In this document: piece by piece, positions 15,981 to 23,993 of the stretch
Numbering within the stretch: position 1 is the first letter of the stretch
Layout: the number at the start of each line of letters is the position of its first letter
Assembly: GCA_964623885.1 (NCBI GenBank)
Contig: CAZUVM010000029.1
Location: 1-29,055 of the forward strand
Reading direction: 5' to 3'
From: CAZUVM01 sp964623885
Lineage (GTDB): Bacteria; Verrucomicrobiota; Verrucomicrobiia; Limisphaerales; UBA8199
DNA: 29,055 nucleotides
Made by a program: the position numbers and the translations under genes
The notes under the pieces: generated by a model
Database searches by the model: none
Told to the model about the DNA's origin: nothing
Seen by the model: the letters and a program-made list of their open reading frames with translations, nothing else

Positions 15981-16835
15981 ATGAGAATCAGGAAGTGGTT
16001 GCGGCAGGCCTGCCTGGTAGCCGCGTTGATCGTCGCGGCATCGGCGCTGGGGCAATCGAGCGCGATTTCGTATCAGGGCCGGCTCAATGCCGCGGGCACA
16101 CCCGCCAATGGCAGATTTGATGTCGTGCTCACGTTGTTTGGCTCGGCCACAGGCGGGTCACCGCTGGGTGCCGCCGTGACCAATCTCAATGTGGGTGTGA
16201 CGAATGGGTTATTCACGGCCTCGGCCGATTTCGGCACCAGCGCCTATGCGGGCGGAAATCGGTGGCTGGAGATCGCAGTGCGGACCAATGGGGCCGCCGG
16301 ACCGTTCACGACGCTCGCACCGCGCCAGGGACTGGCAGCGGCGCCGGTGGCGGTTTTTGCGCTTTCCGGCAACCAGGGCGCGCCGGGCACCAACGGCGCG
16401 CCCGGTACCGCTGGACAAAATGGCACGACGGCGTTTGGCACTGGTTCCGTATCGGTCGGCGGCACGGGCCTTGCCATTCCTGGTTTAACCCAAACCGTGG
16501 TCGTGCCCACGAATTGCGTGGTATTCGTCACGACCGATGGCGGGATAACGACCCAAAGCACCACGTCAACAGGCTACAGCATCATTCAGGTGTTTCTACA
16601 AATTGATGGCGTTTCGCCCGCTGCGGGAGGCTATGCGTATGTAACGGTGTTAAACAGCGCCGGACTCACCGGCGCCGCCGGGCAATGGTCGCTCAGCCAG
16701 GCGATAACCCTGAGTGCCGGCAGCCACACACTTGCCGTTTATGCCAGCAACGTGGGTGGCAGTGCGGCCACGGTCAGCGGCAACAGTACTTCAGCGTTGC
16801 AGGGCGAATTGACAGTGCTGTTCCTCAATAAGTAA
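15981..16835 (+). CDS. Secreted collagen-like protein
   Basis: 284 residues. After a signal peptide (about 1-24, ending ASALGQ), residues 28-128 form a module starting SYQGRLNAAGTPANGRFDVVLTLF and ending PRQGLAAAPVAVFAL, a layout I associate with large secreted proteins of Verrucomicrobiota and Planctomycetota. Residues 130-150 hold about seven collagen-type Gly-X-Y triplets (GNQ GAP GTN GAP GTA GQN GTT). The rest (150-284) is a Gly/Ser/Thr/Val-rich predicted beta domain. Probably exported and trimeric at the short collagen stretch; function unknown. It starts 138 bp after the sigma operon on the same strand. TTGACG at 15918-15923 is a possible -35 element, without a convincing -10 partner, so independent transcription is likely but unproven. 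Confidence 0.8.
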   Translation: MRIRKWLRQACLVAALIVAASALGQSSAISYQGRLNAAGTPANGRFDVVLTLFGSATGGSPLGAAVTNLNVGVTNGLFTASADFGTSAYAGGNRWLEIAVRTNGAAGPFTTLAPRQGLAAAPVAVFALSGNQGAPGTNGAPGTAGQNGTTAFGTGSVSVGGTGLAIPGLTQTVVVPTNCVVFVTTDGGITTQSTTSTGYSIIQVFLQIDGVSPAAGGYAYVTVLNSAGLTGAAGQWSLSQAITLSAGSHTLAVYASNVGGSAATVSGNSTSALQGELTVLFLNK

Positions 16836-16848
16836 GCGGGAGGGAGAT

Positions 16849-16965
16849 TTCAGCCTTTCTTCGCGTACGCGATGATTCGTTCCCGTCGGGATCCCAAATG
16901 ATACGCCCGCGGCATACCGGCGAGTCAAAAGGACCAGACTTAATCGGGATTGATTGTTTTTTCAC
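16849..16965 (-). pseudogene. 3' remnant of a VOC/glyoxalase-fold gene
   Basis: Roughly 117 bp align by eye at about 85% identity with the 3' third of the intact VOC gene at 28175-28549. On the minus strand the fragment reads IKSGPFDSPVCRGRIIWDPDGNE, matching the intact KSGPFDSPVCRGCIISDPDGNE, and then loses frame through a one-base deletion just before the stop. The 5' two thirds are gone, replaced directly by the tam stop region. Similarity extends upstream (left) to about the stop codon of the collagen-like gene. Confidence 0.8.
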
Positions 16966-16970
16966 TTTGG

Positions 16971-17750
16971 TTATTCCGCAGCGCTGTAAGCGATGAAAAA
17001 CAGACGTTTGAAAATGAACAGCACTCGTCCATCGCGCTGGGTCGGATAAACCTGTTTCAGTCGCTCAAGCACGGCAGCCAAAAAGGGTTCTTGCTGAGCC
17101 GGCGGCAGCTGGTCGAGGTAAGGCCGCAAGGCGGTGGATTTCATCCATTCGATAATAGCCGCGTGGTCCTCCATCACGTGGTAATAATGGGTGACCCAAA
17201 GATCCAGTGCGCGACTCGACGCGGACAGGATGTCGTAATAGGCCGCATCGTCCAGACGATGAAGCGCTTCGTCGAAATCGGTGAAAAAGGATTCGTATTC
17301 AGTTTGACGTGTGGTGTCGCGAATGGCTTCGGCGCTGGGCATGTGGTCGAATTGCGGAATCTGTACCGCAAGCGCGCCGCCAGGGCCCACACTGCGGAAA
17401 AGTCGCGGAAGCAGCACCTTATGATCCGGCAGCCACTGCAGCGACGCATTGGCGAGGACCACGTCAAAGGTGCCCAAATGTGACAAGTCGGACGCAGCGT
17501 CGGCTTCCAGCCATTCGATGTCCGTTCGCAAACGACGTGCTTTCTCGATCATAGCACGCGAGTTGTCCAGGCCGGTAACAGATGCCTTTGGCCAGCGCTC
17601 TTTGAGGACCGCGGTGCTATTGCCGGGTCCGCAGCCGATGTCCAAAATCCGTGAAGGCTCGCGCGCTTCCAACCGAGCCACCAGGTCCCGGACCGGTTGC
17701 GTGCGCTCACGCTCGAATCTCAAGTATAAGCCGGGATTCCAGTCTGCCAT
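16971..17750 (-). CDS. tam: Trans-aconitate 2-methyltransferase
   Basis: 259 residues, the usual Tam length of about 255. The start MADWNPGLYLRFERERTQPVRDLVARL is the Tam signature. SAM-binding motif I is RILDIGCGPGNSTAVL (about 34-49), followed by GLDNSRAMI and a FDVVLANASLQWLPDH motif. Tam methylates trans-aconitate, an inhibitory by-product of the citrate cycle enzyme aconitase, in the cytosol. The C-terminal FIFKRLFFIAY is repeated almost exactly in a relic at 28599-28654. It starts 33 bp after the GH51 stop on the same strand, although the functions look unrelated. Confidence 0.92.
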   Translation of the reverse strand: MADWNPGLYLRFERERTQPVRDLVARLEAREPSRILDIGCGPGNSTAVLKERWPKASVTGLDNSRAMIEKARRLRTDIEWLEADAASDLSHLGTFDVVLANASLQWLPDHKVLLPRLFRSVGPGGALAVQIPQFDHMPSAEAIRDTTRQTEYESFFTDFDEALHRLDDAAYYDILSASSRALDLWVTHYYHVMEDHAAIIEWMKSTALRPYLDQLPPAQQEPFLAAVLERLKQVYPTQRDGRVLFIFKRLFFIAYSAAE

Positions 17751-17783
17751 GAGCTTTGAAAATGGCTCAACGCCGCTTCCATA

Positions 17784-19298
17784 CTATTTTACCAGAATCA
17801 GCATTTGTGTGAACGAATGCGCCGGAAAATTATAGCTGATCTTGTTTCCCTGAAACTGAATCTCCTTGCTCGTGATGCCGATGGCCTCCCGGCTTCTGGT
17901 ATTGGTTGAAGCGATCGTTTCCGCATTGATTTGTTTCACGGTGGCTGCTCCAGAACACTCACCACTCTGCAGCACAACATCCGCGGCCAGGGCATTCGTT
18001 TCATGCCGATTCACCACGTTGACAATCAGAGTTTTGGTTGAGTCGTTCAATACGGCTGTCACATCGAGATAAGGGATGTCCTTGAAGACATTGTTGTCGT
18101 ACTTTTCACAGCCGACATACACATCAAGAGCGGTGCCATGGGAATTGTTCGAATAGAGATAAAACGCCTGATACAGGGCGTTCTTGAAATCTCCCTCGGG
18201 TGAATTTCCCACCAGGCTGGAAAGCATGGTGATGTTCGCCATCTTGACGATATCGGCGTGCCGGATAAAGGAGTTCAGATGCTCGGCCACCATCAGCGAG
18301 CCGGTAAGCGTGCTGCCTGCGCCTGGACCTCCACCGGACCATTCGTCAAAAGAGATATAAACCGGTCGTTTCGAGCCTGACTTGGCCATCGCTTTCTGAA
18401 TCAGCGCTTTCACAATTTCTATCTTTTGGTCGATATCGAGACCGAGAGACACCGTCGTGGAAAAGTTCGTCACGCCCCCTGATGCTTCCCTGACGTAGCG
18501 GTGAACGGACAAATAATCGATCTGGCCGATCATGTGCTGCAGCACGTAATCGTTCCAATCAATCCATGCATTATCAGGCTTGTAATTCGAAGCACCGCAG
18601 GCAATGAACTTAATATTCCTGTCTACCAACCGCATAATCTTGGCCGCTTCGAGCGCAAATTTGCAGTAGTCCTCCACGTTCTTCTGCCCGGTCTGCCAGG
18701 GACCATCGATTTCGTTCCCCAAGGCCCAGTACTTCACATTAAATGGTTTTTCGTTGCCGTACTTTCTGCGCAGATCCGAATAATAGGTGCCGCCGTCATA
18801 GTTGCAGTATTCGACCCAATGCCGTGCCTGATCCAGGGTTCCCAGGCCGGCGTTGATGCAGATAAAATTCTCCGACCCGATAAGGCTGCACAATTTTGCA
18901 TATTCATCGGTGCCCATCTGGTTCTTTTCAATCTGGTGCCAGGCGATGTCGAGCCTGGCCGGACGCTGATCCTTGGGACCAATCCCATCTTCCCAGTTGT
19001 AGCCTGAGACATAATTTCCTCCGGGCCATCTGACTACCGGAATCTTGAGTTCCTTTATTAGCCGGACGAAATCCTTGCGGAATCCGTTCTCATCCGCCAG
19101 GGGAGATTGGGGATCATAAATACTGCCGTAGACAATCGTGCGTATAGGTTCAACAAACGCGCCGTAAATGTTGGGGTCCACCTGCCCGATTTTGCGGTCA
19201 AAATCTATCTTAATGACGGCTGGCTGCTGGGCCATGACATTCCCGGTCATCTGACCAGACAACAGCATGCAAATGAGCAAGAGGTTTTGCTTTTTCAT
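17784..19298 (-). CDS. Secreted GH51 alpha-L-arabinofuranosidase
   Basis: 504 residues from the ATG at 19298, preceded by an AGGA ribosome-binding site and followed by a signal peptide (MKKQNLLLICMLLSGQMTG..AQ); the frame is open to 19535 but the extension is not protein-like. The (beta/alpha)8 domain starts at IYGAFVEPIRTIVYGSIYDP. The acid/base is Glu196 in YWALGNEIDGPWQ and the nucleophile Glu319 in FDEWSGGG, both canonical GH51 motifs; RWPGGNYVSGYNWEDGIGP is another family block. It removes terminal arabinofuranose from arabinoxylan or arabinan outside the cytosol. The gene is clearly more AT-rich than its neighbours (sampled 60-base lines near 45-55% GC against about 60% in the GH9 gene), suggesting transfer. 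It lies downstream of GH9 on the same strand. Confidence 0.93.
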   Translation of the reverse strand: MKKQNLLLICMLLSGQMTGNVMAQQPAVIKIDFDRKIGQVDPNIYGAFVEPIRTIVYGSIYDPQSPLADENGFRKDFVRLIKELKIPVVRWPGGNYVSGYNWEDGIGPKDQRPARLDIAWHQIEKNQMGTDEYAKLCSLIGSENFICINAGLGTLDQARHWVEYCNYDGGTYYSDLRRKYGNEKPFNVKYWALGNEIDGPWQTGQKNVEDYCKFALEAAKIMRLVDRNIKFIACGASNYKPDNAWIDWNDYVLQHMIGQIDYLSVHRYVREASGGVTNFSTTVSLGLDIDQKIEIVKALIQKAMAKSGSKRPVYISFDEWSGGGPGAGSTLTGSLMVAEHLNSFIRHADIVKMANITMLSSLVGNSPEGDFKNALYQAFYLYSNNSHGTALDVYVGCEKYDNNVFKDIPYLDVTAVLNDSTKTLIVNVVNRHETNALAADVVLQSGECSGAATVKQINAETIASTNTRSREAIGITSKEIQFQGNKISYNFPAHSFTQMLILVK

Positions 19299-19429
19299 AT
19301 AGGTTCCTGGTTGGTGGTTCGGCCGTTGCGCTCGGAATACAGTCTGGACATTGCCAGAACGGCCCTGGAATTCACCTAAAATCCTGTGCTGGCCGCTGGG
19401 GAGAAGCGGAATCAATTCTTGCACTGGCG

Positions 19430-22330
19430 CTACTGTCCCTGTGCGGCGCGATAATAGCGAAGAGAGCCTGCGTACGGATCGGAGATATTGACCACACCGC
19501 TCGCAGGCAAGGTATTCGTGGAAATCGGGTACCACGATTTCAGATCGGGTGAAGCCTGGATGACATAGGTGGTCATGGGCGCGCCAGCCAAAGTGAAGGA
19601 AAGGCCACCGCTCGAGAGGGTTTGGGGGTTCGTCAGGAATGGAGCCGCGTTAGTGCTAACCGTTACCGAATTGGTGGCAAATGTGCGACGTCCGTCGGGC
19701 CATTGCACTTCGGCCTCCACCCAATAACTGCCCGCACCCGTGCCCGGAGTGAACGTATAATTCCGCCCGCCGAAGGACGGTTCCTGCCCGGCGGCCTCCC
19801 ATGCGATGCGCGCAGTAGTGAGGTTGGTATCGGCCACGTTAAGCGTGAGCGTTATCGGTTGGCCGGGAAGCCTGCCAGCGGGCGCAACAATGACGGCATT
19901 GGTCCAGCGCCAGCCCTGGCCGGCGAGAGCAGTTCGCGCCGCCAGCCAGGCCGTGGTGGCGAAGCTACGGCCCATGTCGGTGGTCGAGCCTTCGGTTTGG
20001 ACGTTCCAATCATCGCACCAGCGGTCGTAATAGGGATAGGGCGCATTGTCGATGTAATCACCCGGATAGACCAGCGCGCTGAGTTCCCATTGATAGGTCC
20101 ACACCGGCTCGAACCCGGGGACGATGTTGCTGATCGGAACGCCGTCTTTGGGCAGTTCGCGCCGGTCGTTCAGCGAGTATAAATCGACGACGTTGCGCGG
20201 CCGCTTCCAGCCGAGGCCGGTAACAAAGGATACGTTGACCGGGTTGCACCCGGCTTCGTAATTCATATTGCGAATCACCGCATCCAAATACGACGGGTCC
20301 GGATTGAATTGATACGCCACGACGAGATCAAACGCCTGTTCGGACGAAAAGTACCAGCCACCGCCGCGGTAAGCTTTTTCCAAATCGAAGAAACTGGTGC
20401 CGTAAGCGTTGTCCCTCGACCACCCGAGCACGTCGTTGCCGCAATTGGTAATCACGTTGATGCAACTGGCAAGGTAGTCGGTTTGGATCTGGCTGTCGGC
20501 GAGTCTCCCGCTGCTGACGGCGCAGGCGTAATCCCGGACGGCATTGCCATAACAGAACGACATCCGCGCCTGGCCCCATCGGAAGGTAGCCGGGTCGGTC
20601 GGATCGGGGAACCATTCGAAGAGCTTTGCCTGGTACTGCGGATCTCCCGTAGCCAGGTACATTTCACACGCGGCCCACGCCAACTCGTCATGGGCGGTGA
20701 AATCGTCATCGAAATGCTGGATGTGTTGATACGAACCATCCAGACCAAATCGCGCGATGGCGTTCGTGAGGAATTGCCAGCCTCGCAGAGCTTTAGCCCA
20801 ATAATCGCTCGCGGCTTGAGGGTAGGTTTGCTTGAAGCGGGTCGATGAAGCGCATTGCGCCAGGGCCGCGACCACAGCTGCGGTCGTGGCTGTGTTCTTT
20901 GGCCAAATCACCTGCGGATCGCCGTTTTCCGGCAGCACGTCCATTTCATATTGCCGATACTGCGGATACACGGAGTAATAGAATGCCCCATCGGCGTCCT
21001 GCATTTTCGCGAGGAAATCCGCCTCCCATTTGGCTTCCTGCAACGCGTCGCTGATTCCGTCGCCGCTCTCGGGCAAGCCCAGGTTATCCAGCGCCGCTAC
21101 GCCAGGCAGTGAGTCCACCGCAAACACCAGGGTATGCACGAGCTGCGCGCCATTCCAGGTGACGCGGTTGTAATCGCCGGCCTCGAAGTGGCCGCCGGCT
21201 ACCGAGACCGTTCCCTGGTTAACAAACGGAAAGAGTTGCGCCTGGTAGTTGGTGAGAATGGGCGCGATTTGCGGCGAGTTATCTGAATTTGTGTCAGTAG
21301 CATAACTCGACACGGTTTGCCAGGTGAACGCGAAGGGCGCCGAATCGTTGGTGGGGACACTCGCGGGCGCGGTATGATCGATATCATGGGTGAAACGAGT
21401 GAACGGCAGGACCACTGCGCAACCGCTCCGTTGCTCGTACATGCCCAGCGCGTAGGTCCGCGCGAAAGCCATCGCCACACCTTCATCAACGCGAAACGGC
21501 ATCGAGCAACCCAACCCCGGTACTGCGACGCGGTACTCGCCCGGGGCGGTGACACTGCTGAAATCGGCTTCGTAAACGTTCTGATATGGCGTGGGTGTAT
21601 AGAGATAACCCACGTCCTGCCGCAATGTGAGGCTGCCCTGGTACACCGTGGCTCCGGTTTGCGTGTTGATCACAGAGAACCGGTTGGTGGGAAAGTTCAT
21701 TTCGCCCAGGTCACCCAGATAATAGCCAATGATTGCCTTTTTCGGGTAAGCCGGCAGGTAGCCTTCCTGGTTGACGTGGATCGCCGGGCTGTAGCGGAGC
21801 GGGTCGGCGCCCGCGGCAAAGATCAGGTTCGTGGGCCAAAGGCTGCCATCATTCGTGACCTGCACCGAGGCTCCGTCCGGGATCCCATTGGTCAGTTCGA
21901 TGTAAAGCTGATTGCCGATGCGCAAGTCCCAATACAACAACGGCGCGTAAACCGGACGCCGCTTGAATCCGAAGCTGGTGGGAAGATATGCCCGGCCATT
22001 AACCAGAACGCGAACGCTCGAGAAATCAGGTGAAACAAAGAGCTGCTGGTCGTTTACCCAATCCCAACTATCCACGACGGCTGGGTCGGGATCTTTCGTG
22101 TTCACCCGGAACAGCTCCAGCAAGGTAGGGGAGAGAATATGCAGCGCGTGATTGCCGATTTGCGGCGTCTGAATATCCGCCGCCGCCGGAATCGCAGCTG
22201 GGGCAGAAGGACCCGACCAAACCGCAAGGAAAAAACTGACTAGACCGATTGTTGCCGCATTCTGTGCTAGTATCGGCCGACAACCGCGCGCTGGTGCGAC
22301 GGAGCCGGGCGAGAGCGGCGGTGTTTGCAT
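19430..22330 (-). CDS. Secreted GH9 family glycoside hydrolase
   Basis: 966 residues from the ATG at 22330; two codons upstream lies only a GTG. A signal peptide occupies about 1-50. An N-terminal Ig-like CelD_N domain (about 180-285, IHVNQEGYLPAYPKKAIIGY) leads into the (alpha/alpha)6 domain. The catalytic base motif reads GGHFEAGDYNRV, with Asp386 kept but the first Asp of the usual DAGD replaced by Glu383. The acid is probably Glu780 in VQTEGSTTDMG. CNPVNVSFVTGLGWKRPRNVVD is the NP..SFVTG block but lacks the usual HHR. The last 60 residues (TYVIQASPDLKSWYPISTN...RYYRAAQ) are a C-terminal module I associate with exported proteins of this phylum. Likely an endo- or exo-acting beta-glucanase; the altered residues make substrate uncertain. 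Confidence 0.9.
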   Translation of the reverse strand: MQTPPLSPGSVAPARGCRPILAQNAATIGLVSFFLAVWSGPSAPAAIPAAADIQTPQIGNHALHILSPTLLELFRVNTKDPDPAVVDSWDWVNDQQLFVSPDFSSVRVLVNGRAYLPTSFGFKRRPVYAPLLYWDLRIGNQLYIELTNGIPDGASVQVTNDGSLWPTNLIFAAGADPLRYSPAIHVNQEGYLPAYPKKAIIGYYLGDLGEMNFPTNRFSVINTQTGATVYQGSLTLRQDVGYLYTPTPYQNVYEADFSSVTAPGEYRVAVPGLGCSMPFRVDEGVAMAFARTYALGMYEQRSGCAVVLPFTRFTHDIDHTAPASVPTNDSAPFAFTWQTVSSYATDTNSDNSPQIAPILTNYQAQLFPFVNQGTVSVAGGHFEAGDYNRVTWNGAQLVHTLVFAVDSLPGVAALDNLGLPESGDGISDALQEAKWEADFLAKMQDADGAFYYSVYPQYRQYEMDVLPENGDPQVIWPKNTATTAAVVAALAQCASSTRFKQTYPQAASDYWAKALRGWQFLTNAIARFGLDGSYQHIQHFDDDFTAHDELAWAACEMYLATGDPQYQAKLFEWFPDPTDPATFRWGQARMSFCYGNAVRDYACAVSSGRLADSQIQTDYLASCINVITNCGNDVLGWSRDNAYGTSFFDLEKAYRGGGWYFSSEQAFDLVVAYQFNPDPSYLDAVIRNMNYEAGCNPVNVSFVTGLGWKRPRNVVDLYSLNDRRELPKDGVPISNIVPGFEPVWTYQWELSALVYPGDYIDNAPYPYYDRWCDDWNVQTEGSTTDMGRSFATTAWLAARTALAGQGWRWTNAVIVAPAGRLPGQPITLTLNVADTNLTTARIAWEAAGQEPSFGGRNYTFTPGTGAGSYWVEAEVQWPDGRRTFATNSVTVSTNAAPFLTNPQTLSSGGLSFTLAGAPMTTYVIQASPDLKSWYPISTNTLPASGVVNISDPYAGSLRYYRAAQGQ

Positions 22331-22429
22331 TGCCACCCATCATTGGACCTGGGGGCGCAAGCCACAATGAGCAGTGTATCCCAGTTTTGACTAATGAATA
22401 CCCCGCGGGAGTTATTCAAGACCCGCGCT

Positions 22430-23884
22430 TCAGGCCAGTATGTCCGTAACGACCTGGCCTGAAACATCTGTAAGCCTGAAGTCCCGGCCCTGGAAGCGGT
22501 AAGTCAGTTTCTCGTGGTTGAATCCCAGCAACTGCAGGATCGTGGCCTGAAGGTCGTTGACGTGCACCTTGTCTTTCGTAACGGAGAAACCCAACTCATC
22601 AGTCTCACCGTAAACGATTCCCTTTCGCACACCACCGCCGGCCAGGAACACCGTGAAGCAATCCGGATAATGGTCGCGTCCGAGGATTTTGCTGGCAGCG
22701 GTGCGGCCTTCCCGGAAAGGAGTTCGTCCAAACTCACCGCCCCAAACCACCAGCGTGTCGTCCAGCAATCCGCTGCGCCGCAGGTCCCGGATCAGGGCGG
22801 CCACCGGTCGATCCATGCGCGCACATTTTTTGGTAAGCCCGTCCCGGATATCTTCACCCTCGTTAGTGCCGTGGAAATCCCAGCCCCAATCGAAGAGTTG
22901 AACAAAACGAACGCCTTTCTCGAGTAGCCGCCGGGCGAGAAGGCAATTATTGGCGAAACTGGATTCACCCGGGCTTGCACCATATTCGGCCAGGGTCTGA
23001 GCCGATTCCCGGCTGATGTCCATCACTTCGGGCACCGCGATCTGCATCCGGTACGCCAGTTCGTATTGGGCGATGCGCGTGGCTGTCTCGGGATGGCCCA
23101 GCCGCTGTTCTTGGATCTGGTTGAGGTCGCGCAACGCATCGAGCGTACGCCGGCGCAGGTCGCGATCCATGCCGGGTGGATCCGAGACACAAAGCACCGG
23201 GTCGCCTTTGGACCGGCATTGGACGCCTTGGAATACCGAAGGCAGAAAGCCGCTGCCCCAAGCGGCAGGTCCGGCACTGGGCTGGACTCCACTGGAGATC
23301 AGCACGACGAATCCCGGCAGGTTCTCGTTTTCAGTGCCCAGCCCGTAAGTCACCCACGAACCCATCGACGGCCGACCCGCGCGCGGCGATCCGGTAAATA
23401 GCAGCAGTTCGGCGGGCGTGTGGTTGAACTGATCGGTATTCAGCGACTTGATCAGGCATAGTTCATCGGCGACCGATTGCAGGTTGGGTATGGCGTCGGA
23501 CATCCACATGCCCCCTTTGCCGTATTGGGCGAATTTTCGCGGAGTGCCCATGAGTTTAGGCACGCCGGAGGTGAAGGCGAACCGCCTGCCTTTGAGGAAT
23601 TCGTCCGGGCACGGCTTATCGTTCCATTTCACCAGCTCGGGTTTGTAATCAAACAGGTCCAGATGCGGCGGCCCTCCGGACATGTGAAGATAAACAACCC
23701 TTTTGACCTTCGGTTGGAAATGCGGCTTTTTCGGCGCCAATGGGTTTAAGACGGTCGCTGCGGCCGCGTCTTGTCCTCCACCACAAAGGCTGGCAAGCGC
23801 GATAGCGCCCAGGCTGAATCGGCCGGCGGATTCAAGAAAGCTGCGCCGCGTCAGGTGCTGGAGGTTTTCGAATTGTGGATTCAT
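22430..23884 (-). CDS. DUF1501 family protein (Tat-exported, sulfatase-like fold)
   Basis: 484 residues. The N-terminus carries a Tat signal, LTRRSFLESAGRFSLGAIALASL (about residues 11-33). DUF1501 blocks follow: KRVVYLHMSGGPPHLDLFDYKPELVKWNDKPCPDEF, SDAIPNLQSVADELCLIKSLNTDQFNHTPAELLLFTGS and RPSMGSWVTYGLGTEN. The C-terminal third has WGGEFGRTPFREGRTAASKILGRDHYPDCFTVFLAGGGVRKG, with likely metal ligands. DUF1501 proteins are expanded in Planctomycetota and Verrucomicrobiota, share the alkaline phosphatase superfamily fold and have no settled reaction. It lies downstream of the PSD1 cytochrome gene with about 109 bp between them, the standard pairing. Confidence 0.94.
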   Translation of the reverse strand: MNPQFENLQHLTRRSFLESAGRFSLGAIALASLCGGGQDAAAATVLNPLAPKKPHFQPKVKRVVYLHMSGGPPHLDLFDYKPELVKWNDKPCPDEFLKGRRFAFTSGVPKLMGTPRKFAQYGKGGMWMSDAIPNLQSVADELCLIKSLNTDQFNHTPAELLLFTGSPRAGRPSMGSWVTYGLGTENENLPGFVVLISSGVQPSAGPAAWGSGFLPSVFQGVQCRSKGDPVLCVSDPPGMDRDLRRRTLDALRDLNQIQEQRLGHPETATRIAQYELAYRMQIAVPEVMDISRESAQTLAEYGASPGESSFANNCLLARRLLEKGVRFVQLFDWGWDFHGTNEGEDIRDGLTKKCARMDRPVAALIRDLRRSGLLDDTLVVWGGEFGRTPFREGRTAASKILGRDHYPDCFTVFLAGGGVRKGIVYGETDELGFSVTKDKVHVNDLQATILQLLGFNHEKLTYRFQGRDFRLTDVSGQVVTDILA

Positions 23885-23915
23885 GGGGCGTCGCGATTAA
23901 CCGAAATTGAAGTTA

Positions 23916-23968
23916 CCCCTCACCCCAGCCCTCTCCCCATCCGATGGGGAGAGGGTTGGGGTGAGGGG
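23916..23968. repeat. Long 25 bp-arm hairpin repeat between the PSD1 and DUF1501 genes
   Basis: Arms at 23916-23940 and 23944-23968 are complementary over 25 bases with a single mismatch and a 3-base loop (CCG). The arms are Pyr-rich on one side (CCCCTCACCCCAGCCCTCTC). This CCCTCTCC/GGAGAGGG palindrome type is a widespread dispersed intergenic element in diverse bacteria. It lies inside the PSD1-DUF1501 pair and could attenuate transcription between them. A shorter relative is at 28961-28986. Confidence 0.7.
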
Positions 23969-23993
23969 TCGGGTGAAGTGCATGCGAAACGGT

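Noticed and set aside
20309..22033. Long plus-strand open frames (179 and 238 codons) opposite GH9
   Set aside because: They lie wholly antisense to a protein with strong family motifs and have no domain of their own.
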